The notes under the pieces were generated by a model. It was not told where the DNA came from, made no database searches, and worked only from the letters and a program-made list of their open reading frames with translations. From Massilia sp. YIM B02769 (GTDB lineage: Bacteria; Pseudomonadota; Gammaproteobacteria; Burkholderiales; Burkholderiaceae_D), in assembly GCF_030411995.1 (NCBI RefSeq), contig NZ_JASNRC010000004.1, forward strand, positions 93,711-157,710: a stretch of DNA of 64,000 nucleotides. The letters are read 5' to 3'. The position numbers and the translations under genes are program-made. This document shows positions 27,554-34,724 of the stretch, one piece after another. Every line of letters begins with the position of its first letter. Position 1 is the stretch's first letter.

Positions 27554-28684
27554 ATGAGCGCCGAACAAGCCGCAGACAATTCCCTCCCCCTCGCCGACCC
27601 GCCGGCTGCCGCCAAGGCCGCCGGCTTGCGCTACGTGAACGACAGCAAGCCCGGCATCCGCCGCGAAAAGGACGGCGAGGCTTTCCGCTACCTCGACGCC
27701 AAGGGCGAGCCGGTCGAGGACGACACCACCCTGAAACGCATCAAGTCGCTGGTCATCCCGCCGGCCTGGACGGAAGTGTGGATCTGCTCCCAGCCCAACG
27801 GCCACCTGCAAGCCACCGGCCGCGATGCGCGCGGGCGCAAGCAGTACCGCTATCACCCGAAGTGGCGCAACGTGCGCGACGAGGTGAAGTACGAGCGCAT
27901 GATCAACTTCGGCAAGGCCCTGCCGACCATTCGCGAGGAAGTCGACAAGGCGCTGAAGCTGCCCGGCCTGCCGCGCGAAAAGATGCTGGCGACCATTGTC
28001 TACCTGCTGGAAGCGACCATGATGCGGGTCGGGAACGAGGAATACGCGCGCACCAACAAATCCTTCGGCCTGACCACGCTGCGCAACCGCCACGTGAAGG
28101 TCGACGGCAGCGACGTCGAATTCAAGTTCCGGGGCAAGAGCGGCGTGTACCACAAGATCCACGTGCACGACCGGCGCCTGGCGCGCATCATCCGCAGCAC
28201 GCGCGACCTGCCCGGCCAGGAGCTGTTCCAGTACATCGACGAGGAAGGCGAGACACACAGTATCGATTCCTCGGACGTCAACGAGTACCTGCGCACCATC
28301 ACCGGCGAAGACTACACGGCCAAGGACTTCCGTACCTGGTCGGGCACGGTGCTGGCGGCGCTGGCGCTGCAGGAATTCGAGAAGTTCGACTCCGAGACCC
28401 AGGCCAAGAAGAACATCGTGCGCGCCATCGAATCGGTGGCCGAGAAGCTCGGCAACACGCCCTCGATCTGCCGCAAGTGCTATGTGCACCCGGCCGTGCT
28501 CGAGTCCTACCTCGAAGGCTCGGTCGTAGAAGCCATGCGCGAACGCACCGAGCAGCACCTGAGCGAAGACCTGCACGCGCTGCAGCCCGAGGAAGCGGCG
28601 GTGCTGGCGATGCTGCAGCAGCGCCTGAAGCACGAACAGGAAAAACCGACGCCGCCGGCGCGCAGCCAGCGCAAGGCGGCTTGA
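27554..28684 (+). CDS. DNA topoisomerase IB
   Basis: Poxvirus/Deinococcus-like bacterial topoisomerase IB, 376 aa, which relaxes positive and negative supercoils through a 3'-phosphotyrosine intermediate. Visible: AGLRYVNDSKPGIRREK and LVIPPAWTEVWICSQPNGHLQATG (N-terminal DNA clamp), then GNEEYARTNKSFGLTTLRNRHV and EFKFRGKSGVYHK with catalytic Arg/Lys candidates, and DFRTWSGTVLAALAL. The active tyrosine is Y310 in ICRKCYVHPAVLESY. The C-terminal 60 residues are charged. Found in Burkholderiales as an accessory topoisomerase beside TopA. Ribosome site weak; it may share a transcript with the next gene, which starts 24 bp after its stop. Confidence 0.93.
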   Translation: MSAEQAADNSLPLADPPAAAKAAGLRYVNDSKPGIRREKDGEAFRYLDAKGEPVEDDTTLKRIKSLVIPPAWTEVWICSQPNGHLQATGRDARGRKQYRYHPKWRNVRDEVKYERMINFGKALPTIREEVDKALKLPGLPREKMLATIVYLLEATMMRVGNEEYARTNKSFGLTTLRNRHVKVDGSDVEFKFRGKSGVYHKIHVHDRRLARIIRSTRDLPGQELFQYIDEEGETHSIDSSDVNEYLRTITGEDYTAKDFRTWSGTVLAALALQEFEKFDSETQAKKNIVRAIESVAEKLGNTPSICRKCYVHPAVLESYLEGSVVEAMRERTEQHLSEDLHALQPEEAAVLAMLQQRLKHEQEKPTPPARSQRKAA

Positions 28685-28708
28685 GCCAATCTATCGAAAG
28701 GAATCCGC

Positions 28709-29791
28709 ATGAACGCAAACGAGCAGGCAGACTTCAAGCACGGCAGCTTCACCATCGAACAGGTGGCCGCCTTCGAACACCAGGTCACCGGCGTCTCGGT
28801 GTCCGAGGACAAGCGCATTTTCGTGAACTTCCCGCGCTGGACCGAGGATACAGAGGTCTCGGTGGCCGAAGTCCTGGCCGATGGCGGCGTCAAGCCCTAC
28901 CCCGATGAGGAATGGAACGCCTGGCGCAATGCGAAGAAGGACGAGATCTCGCCCGAAGACCACTGGGTCTGCGTGCAGAGCATCGTCGCCGATGGCCGCG
29001 GCAGCCTGTGGGTGCTCGATCCGGCCGCACCGGCGCAAAGCCACATGGTGTCGGGCGGCGCCAAGCTGGTGCAGATCGACCTGGCCAGCAACAAGGCGAC
29101 ACGTACCATCGCCTTCGACGAAGACATCGCCCCGCAAGGCTCCTACCTGAACGATGTGCGCTTCGCGCCCGATGGCAAGTACGCCTACATCACCGACTCC
29201 GGCGTGGTCGGCGCGATCATCGTGGTCGAGCTGGAAAGCGGCAAGCCGGTGCGCCTGCTCGATGGCGACGATTCCACGCAAATGAAGAAGGGCTTGAACG
29301 TGAAGGCGGACGGCAAAGTACTGCGCCGCCCGGACGGACGCGGCGTCGAGTTCTCGGCCGACGGCATCGAGCTCTCCGGCGACGGCGCATACCTGTACTG
29401 GCAGGCGATCAAGGGCGACACCCTGTACCGCATCCCGACCGAGGTACTGCACACGACCGGCTTGGCCGGCGGCGACGTATCCGGCAGCGTCGAGGAGTAC
29501 GGCCGGAACGAGGTGGCCGACGGCCTGCTGATCCCGAAAGGCACGAACGTGATGCTGCTGACCTCCGTGGAAGTCGATTCCATCCGCGCGCGCAACCTCG
29601 ACGAAGGCCCGCAGGCGCCGATTCGCACGCTGGTGCAGGACGCGCGCCTGCGCTGGCCGGACACCTTCAGCCAGGGCCCGGACGGCACGGTGTACGTGAC
29701 CACCTCGCACATCCAGGATTCCGCCTTCTTCAAGCCGGACGCACCGCCGGCCCTGCCGACCCAGCTATGGAAGCTGAGTCCGAAGAAGTAA
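28709..29791 (+). CDS. yellow/major-royal-jelly-like beta-propeller protein
   Basis: Six-bladed beta-propeller relative of the MRJP/yellow/L-dopachrome-tautomerase-like group, 360 aa. Evidence: VTGVSVSEDKRIFVNFPRW, ADGRGSLWVLDPAAP, YLNDVRFAPDGKYAYITDSG, and GIELSGDGAYLYWQAIKGDTL at the blade edges, with a conserved-looking NDVRF site that may bind calcium or a ligand. Unlike many relatives it has no signal peptide, so it is probably cytoplasmic. GAAAGGAATCC lies before the ATG. It is downstream of topIB with a 24-bp gap. Enzymatic activity in bacteria is not established; some act as lactonases. Confidence 0.82.
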   Translation: MNANEQADFKHGSFTIEQVAAFEHQVTGVSVSEDKRIFVNFPRWTEDTEVSVAEVLADGGVKPYPDEEWNAWRNAKKDEISPEDHWVCVQSIVADGRGSLWVLDPAAPAQSHMVSGGAKLVQIDLASNKATRTIAFDEDIAPQGSYLNDVRFAPDGKYAYITDSGVVGAIIVVELESGKPVRLLDGDDSTQMKKGLNVKADGKVLRRPDGRGVEFSADGIELSGDGAYLYWQAIKGDTLYRIPTEVLHTTGLAGGDVSGSVEEYGRNEVADGLLIPKGTNVMLLTSVEVDSIRARNLDEGPQAPIRTLVQDARLRWPDTFSQGPDGTVYVTTSHIQDSAFFKPDAPPALPTQLWKLSPKK

Positions 29792-29806
29792 TCAGCGGAT
29801 CACGAA

Positions 29807-30226
29807 TCAGCGGATCAGATAGGTCGTCACCTTCCAGCTGCCGTCCGGCAGGCGCATCGGGACCACGGTCTCGATGACGCCGGCGCGGTTGGCGAAGTCG
29901 GTGGCGTACTGGATCACCACGTATTCGCCGTCCGGCACGCCGGGCAGGGTCTTGGTGAAGTTGGCCGAGGTCTGCTTGCGCGACTTCACGGCGCCCAGGG
30001 GCGCACGGGCGTCGGTACCGACCTTGTTCCACATGTCGCGCGTGATCGCGGACTGCATCACGGGCGCGCCCGCGTCCCAGGCTTCGGCGGCCTTGCCGGC
30101 GTCCATCACGGCGAGCCAGCGGGTAGCTGCTTCCGTGGCGGGGGCGATCTGCGGGGCTTCCTGCGCGTACACGCTTGGGGCGGCAGCGGCAGCGACGGAT
30201 AACACGAATGCGGCGATGGCTTTCAA
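29807..30226 (-). CDS. exported DUF4019 family protein
   Basis: A 139-aa exported protein. The signal peptide is KAIAAFVLSVAAAAAPSVYA, followed by a helix-sheet domain with TRWLAVMDAGKAAEAWDAGA, MWNKVGTDARAPLGAVKSRK and VIQYATDFANRAGVIET, the pattern of DUF4019. The start codon is a TTG at 30226, chosen because AAGGAG sits seven bases upstream and the signal peptide begins there. Convergent with the preceding gene (gap 15 bp). Function is unknown; the fold may resemble NTF2-like proteins. Confidence 0.75.
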   Translation of the reverse strand: MKAIAAFVLSVAAAAAPSVYAQEAPQIAPATEAATRWLAVMDAGKAAEAWDAGAPVMQSAITRDMWNKVGTDARAPLGAVKSRKQTSANFTKTLPGVPDGEYVVIQYATDFANRAGVIETVVPMRLPDGSWKVTTYLIR

Positions 30227-30387
30227 GACGTTCTCCTTTGTAGATAAGCTTCAAGGGGCTTGCAGCGTAACTTGCACGATATGCAAGCATGAGGATAACA
30301 GAAGCCGCGCGCCCCGCCGCTCGTCGGTAATCACGCTGTCATATTTGCTACCTAGACTGGCATCTTCGATCCACTCCGTGGCCCCGC

Positions 30388-32565
30388 ATGGACAAGAAGG
30401 TGCAACCCGAATCGCCGCCCCAGCCCGCCCTGGACGACGGCGCCCCATTCCTGAACCGCGAACTGTCGCTGCTCGAATTCAACCGCCGCGTGCTGGCGCA
30501 GGCCGAGGACGAACGCGTGCCGCTGCTGGAACGCCTGCGCTTCCTGTGCATCGTCAGCAGCAACCTCGACGAATTCTTCGAGGTGCGTGTGGCCAGCCTG
30601 CTGGCGACCCAGCAGCTCGAAAGCGGCCCCGACTCGGTCGCCGACAACCTCGACGTCACCCTGGGCCGCGCCAGCGACGAATGCCGGCGCCTGATCGCGC
30701 GCCAGTACGCGCTGCTGAACGAGACCATCCTGCCGCGCCTGTCCGAGCAGGGCATCCGCCTGCTGCGCCGCAGCGACCGCAACGCCGCCCAGCGCGCCTG
30801 GGTCAAGAACTACTTCGACCGCGAGGTGCGGCCCCTGCTCACGCCCGTCGGCCTCGATCCGGCCCACCCCTTCCCGCGCGTAATCAACAAGAGCCTGAAC
30901 TTCATCGTCGAACTGTCGGGCAAGGACGCCTTCGGGCGCGGCACGGGCATCGCCATCATGAAGGCGCCGCGCGTGCTGCCGCGCGTGATCCGCCTGCCCG
31001 ACGAACTGTCGGACACGCCGGGCGCGTCCTACTGCCTGCTGTCCTCGGTGATCCAGGCCCACTTGCCCGATCTGTTTACGGGCCGCGAAGTGGTGGCCTG
31101 CTCGCAGTTTCGCGTCACCCGCAACAGCGATTTGTGGGTGGACGAGGAAGAAGTCAAGAATTTGCGCCAGGCCTTGCAGAGCGAACTGCACAGCCGCCAG
31201 TACGGCTTCGCGGTGCGCCTGGAAGTGGGCCGCAACTGCCCCGCCCACCTGTCCGACTTCTTGCTGGAGCAGTTCTGCATCGACCGTACGCGCCTGTTCC
31301 AGGTCGACGGCCCGGTGAACATGAGCCGCCTGCAGGAAATCGCCAACAATGATGGCCGCCCCGAGCTGAAGTTCCCGCACTTCGCGGCGAGCTACCCGGT
31401 GCGCCTGGCGAACCACGACATCTTCGCGTCGCTGGCGCGCCAGGACCTGCTGCTGCACCACCCTTTCCAGTCCTTCCAGCCGGTGATCGACTTCATCCAG
31501 GCTGCTGCCAGCGACCCGGCGGTGGTGGCGATCAAGCAGACCATCTACCGCGCCGGCATGAACTCCGACCTGATGGAAGCCCTGATCGGCGCCGCCCGGC
31601 GCGGCAAGGAAGTCACGGTCATCGTCGAACTGATGGCGCGCTTCGACGAGGAAGCCAACATCAACTGGGCCGAGCGCCTGGAAAACGCCGGCGCCCAAGT
31701 CGTGTACGGCGTGGTCGGCCTGAAGACCCACGCCAAGATGGCGCTGGTACTGCGGCGCGAACCGGCCGGCCTGCGCCGCTACGCCCACCTCGGCACCGGC
31801 AACTACAACCCGACCACGGCGCGCTTCTATACCGACTTCGGGCTGCTGACGTCGAACGCCGAACTGACCGCCGACGTGAACGAGGTCTTCATCCACCTTA
31901 CGAGCCTGACGCGGCCGAAAGCCTTGTCCAGCATCTGGCTGGCGCCCTTCTCGCTGCAAAAGGACATCGTGCGCGCGATCCGCAACGAGGCGAGCATCGC
32001 GCGCGAAGGCAAGCCGGCGCGCATCATCGCCAAGATGAATTCGCTGACCGACGAAACCGTGATCCGCGCGCTGTACGACGCCTCGAGCGACGGCGTGCGC
32101 ATCGAGCTGATCGTGCGCGGCGCCTGCGCCCTGCGGCCGGGCGTGCCGGGGCTGTCCGCCAACATCAAGGTGCGCTCGATCGTCGGGCGCTTTCTGGAGC
32201 ACACGCGCGTCTACTACTTCCGCAACAACCTGAAGCACGACGTGTATCTGAGCAGCGCCGACTGGATGAACCGCAACCTGCTGCGGCGCGTGGAAGTGGC
32301 CGTCCCGGTGCAGTCGCCGGCGCTGAAGAAGCGCGTGCTGCGCGAGGGCTTGCATCCCTATTTGAAGGACAATGCGACGGCCTGGGAGCTGGGCAGCGAC
32401 GGCCACTACCGGCGCCGCAAGCCGCGCGCCGGCCAGGCGCCCTGCAGCGCGCAACAGGTGTTGATGGACATGCTCGGCGCCGCCGCGCCGGCCGAACCCG
32501 ACAAGGAGAGCAGACATGGAACTGATCCTGTGGCGCCACGCCGAAGCCGAACCCGGCGATCCTGA
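30388..32565 (+). CDS. ppk1: polyphosphate kinase 1
   Basis: Makes long-chain polyphosphate from ATP, reversibly. 725 aa, slightly longer than the usual 690. The N-terminal domain opens FLNRELSLLEFNRRVLAQAE; SNLDEFFEVRVA is invariant. The phosphorylated histidine is H448 in GLKTHAKMALVLRRE, with the second histidine region HLGTGNYNPTTA just after; RGACALRPGVPGLS and YFRNNLKHDVYLSSADWMNRNL complete the active site. Its last 50 bp overlap the next gene's start, so translation is coupled to the sixA-like gene. The exopolyphosphatase gene lies beyond, convergent, making a polyphosphate cluster. Confidence 0.96.
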   Translation: MDKKVQPESPPQPALDDGAPFLNRELSLLEFNRRVLAQAEDERVPLLERLRFLCIVSSNLDEFFEVRVASLLATQQLESGPDSVADNLDVTLGRASDECRRLIARQYALLNETILPRLSEQGIRLLRRSDRNAAQRAWVKNYFDREVRPLLTPVGLDPAHPFPRVINKSLNFIVELSGKDAFGRGTGIAIMKAPRVLPRVIRLPDELSDTPGASYCLLSSVIQAHLPDLFTGREVVACSQFRVTRNSDLWVDEEEVKNLRQALQSELHSRQYGFAVRLEVGRNCPAHLSDFLLEQFCIDRTRLFQVDGPVNMSRLQEIANNDGRPELKFPHFAASYPVRLANHDIFASLARQDLLLHHPFQSFQPVIDFIQAAASDPAVVAIKQTIYRAGMNSDLMEALIGAARRGKEVTVIVELMARFDEEANINWAERLENAGAQVVYGVVGLKTHAKMALVLRREPAGLRRYAHLGTGNYNPTTARFYTDFGLLTSNAELTADVNEVFIHLTSLTRPKALSSIWLAPFSLQKDIVRAIRNEASIAREGKPARIIAKMNSLTDETVIRALYDASSDGVRIELIVRGACALRPGVPGLSANIKVRSIVGRFLEHTRVYYFRNNLKHDVYLSSADWMNRNLLRRVEVAVPVQSPALKKRVLREGLHPYLKDNATAWELGSDGHYRRRKPRAGQAPCSAQQVLMDMLGAAAPAEPDKESRHGTDPVAPRRSRTRRS

Positions 32566-32983
32566 CGCCCAGCGCGCGCTGACGGCGAAAGGGATCCGTC
32601 ACGCCGCGCGCATGGGCGCCTGGCTCGACCGCCAGCTGCCCGAAGGCTGCCGCGTGTTCGTCAGCCCGACGGTGCGCTGCGTGCAGACGGCCGACGGGTT
32701 GGGGCGGCGCTACACGATTCACGAGGCGCTGGGGCCGGAATCGACGCCGGAAGCCATGCTGGCGGCCTGCGGGTGGCCGAATCACCGGTTTCCGGCATTG
32801 TTGGTCGGGCACCAGCCGCAATTGGGGGAGACGGCGGCACTGATACTGGCGGGGGAAAGCCAGCCGTGGAAGATCCGCAAGGGGGCGGTGCTGTGGCTGC
32901 GCGGGCCGGAGCCTGAAGCGGACGGCGATCCGGCGTTCATCAAGCTGGCGGTGGGGCCGGAGTTGATCGGCAAGCTGCGCTGA
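32516..32983 (+). CDS. sixA: phosphohistidine phosphatase SixA-like
   Basis: Histidine-phosphatase-superfamily protein of 155 aa. The RHG-type motif is LWRHAEAEPG with H8 as the phospho-acceptor, followed by VSPTVRCVQTADGLG and the second histidine in LLVGHQPQLGETA. SixA dephosphorylates phosphohistidine on HPt domains and on the nitrogen PTS; the exact target here is not shown. AAGGAG lies six bases before the ATG, inside the ppk1 reading frame, which it overlaps by 50 bp. Pairing of a sixA-like gene with ppk1 is common in Burkholderiales and suggests a link to polyphosphate or phosphohistidine chemistry. Confidence 0.87.
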   Translation: MELILWRHAEAEPGDPDAQRALTAKGIRHAARMGAWLDRQLPEGCRVFVSPTVRCVQTADGLGRRYTIHEALGPESTPEAMLAACGWPNHRFPALLVGHQPQLGETAALILAGESQPWKIRKGAVLWLRGPEPEADGDPAFIKLAVGPELIGKLR

Positions 32984-33052
32984 TTCGCTCATCGCGACAC
33001 GATCGGGCGGGTGTGATTTGTGGCGACACGTTCCGGCGGACGCATATGCTTT

Positions 33053-33183
33053 CGTAGGGTGGGCACCTGTGCCCACGCTGTCTCATCGATTGTGACCACG
33101 GGACGTTTGGGTCACCGCCCTGCCGGACGCGATCTCGGTTTGCATCGGTACCATACCGCGTGGGCACAGGTGCCCACCCTACG
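33053..33183. repeat. inverted pair of GTAG-footed hairpins (GGGCAC type)
   Basis: Left unit 33053-33080 pairs CGTAGGGTGGGCAC with GTGCCCACGCTG; right unit 33156-33183 pairs CCGCGTGGGCAC with GTGCCCACCCTACG. Feet point outwards. The pair sits in the convergent gap between the sixA-like gene and ppx and leaves no other recognisable feature in 32984-33201. Confidence 0.85.
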
Positions 33184-33201
33184 AACCCAAAACCGCCCGC
33201 A

Positions 33202-34662
33202 TCACACCCCGCGTAACACGAACTTGCGGCCCAGCTCCTCCCACGCCGCGCGCTCGCGCTCCAGCCACGCGCTCAGCGTGGGATGCCGCTCCAGCCAGTC
33301 CACCTCCACCGCCAGCTCGATGCGCGATCCCATCGCCAGCTTGACATCATCGAGCTCCTCGTCGACCCGCGCATGCATGCACGCCACGGCCAGCCGCATC
33401 GCCAGCACCATGCGCGCAAACGCCGGTTCCGACAGGGACTCGCGCACCTTGCGCAGGTTGCCCTTGTGCCCCAGCACCAGGGTCGCCATCAGACGCTGCT
33501 CGCGCGTGGTGAACCCCGGCAAATCCGCATGCTCGACGATGTAGGCCCCATGCTTGTGCGCCCCCGTATGCGACACCGCCAGCCCGACCTCATGCAGCAA
33601 ACAGCTCCAGCTCAGGTAATCGAGGCAGCTTGCATCCACCGCCTCCAGCTGCAGGTAGAAGTGGCGCGCGATATCCGCCGCACGCCGCGCCCGCGCCGAA
33701 TCGACGCCGAAGCGGCGCATGCAGTCGCCGATCGCCAGCGCGCGCCGGTCCTGGTGCTTCGAGCGCAGCTCCAGGTCGGACAGCACGCCCAGGCGCAGCC
33801 CCGCATTGATCGCCGTGAGCCGGGTCACGCCGAATTCCTCCATCGCCCCGATCAGCGCACTGGCGCCGCCCACCACCGCCACTACGCGCTCGCGCTTCAG
33901 GCCGGCCAGCGCCACCGCGTCCACGTGGCCGAAGCCGATCAGGAGTTCGCGCAGCGCATACAGGCTGGGCAGCGACAGCATGCCGTCGCCGATCCCGCTC
34001 TTGGCAATCGTGTCGGCAATCGCGCGCATGGTGCCGGACGAGCCATAGGCCGGGCCGCCGGTGTAGCCGTGGTAGCTGGGCGCGGCGTCCTCGAACACGG
34101 CGCGCGCTGCGGTCACCGCGGCGCTGAAGGCGGCGCGGGTGATGCGGCCGTCGCCGAACCATCTCCCGGCCTGGGGCTGGGTGCCGATGCTGAAGGATTC
34201 CACCTGAACGATGCTGTCGCCATGGCCGGCAATCACTTCGGTCGAGCCGCCGCCGATGTCGATCACCAGCCGCGCCTCGTGCGGCCTGGCCAGCGCGCGC
34301 GCCACGCCCATGTAGATCAGGCGCCCCTCTTCCTCGCCCGAGATGATCTCGATCGGGCGGCCGATGGCGGCCTCGAACTGTTTCAGCACGCTCGCCGCAT
34401 TCGTCGCCACGCGCAGGGTATTCGTGCCGACCACGCGCACCGCATCGAGCCGGTATTCGGCCAGGATGGCGGCAAAGCCCTGCAGGCTGCGCACGCCGAT
34501 GCCGATGGCGGCATCGTTCAGGCGCCCGTCGGGCTGCAGGCCGGCGGCCAGGCGCACCGGATCGCGCGCGCTGCGCAGGATGCGTATGTCACCGCTGTCG
34601 CCGGCCGGCTCGCCGACGTGCAGCCGAAAACTGTTCGATCCGAGGTCCACTGCTGCGAACAT
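33202..34662 (-). CDS. ppx: Ppx/GppA exopolyphosphatase
   Basis: Exopolyphosphatase/pppGpp phosphohydrolase family, 486 aa, which removes terminal phosphate from polyphosphate. The ASKHA-fold phosphate motifs are AAVDLGSNSFRLHV and VIDIGGGSTEVIAGHG, with GEEEGRLIYMGV between them; AYGSSGTMRAIADTI and the HD-like C-terminal domain (SCLLHEVGLAVSHTGAHKHG, LVLGHKGNLRKV) are also diagnostic. It converges on ppk1/sixA with a hairpin pair between. ATG at 34662 has no strong ribosome site. It opposes ppk1, so the two probably set the cell's polyphosphate level. Confidence 0.94.
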   Translation of the reverse strand: MFAAVDLGSNSFRLHVGEPAGDSGDIRILRSARDPVRLAAGLQPDGRLNDAAIGIGVRSLQGFAAILAEYRLDAVRVVGTNTLRVATNAASVLKQFEAAIGRPIEIISGEEEGRLIYMGVARALARPHEARLVIDIGGGSTEVIAGHGDSIVQVESFSIGTQPQAGRWFGDGRITRAAFSAAVTAARAVFEDAAPSYHGYTGGPAYGSSGTMRAIADTIAKSGIGDGMLSLPSLYALRELLIGFGHVDAVALAGLKRERVVAVVGGASALIGAMEEFGVTRLTAINAGLRLGVLSDLELRSKHQDRRALAIGDCMRRFGVDSARARRAADIARHFYLQLEAVDASCLDYLSWSCLLHEVGLAVSHTGAHKHGAYIVEHADLPGFTTREQRLMATLVLGHKGNLRKVRESLSEPAFARMVLAMRLAVACMHARVDEELDDVKLAMGSRIELAVEVDWLERHPTLSAWLERERAAWEELGRKFVLRGV

Positions 34663-34724
34663 GGTGGGCTTTCAAAAAGTGGTCAATGCAGTATATCGGG
34701 CAAAGTCCGAACCGGCCGGACGAA

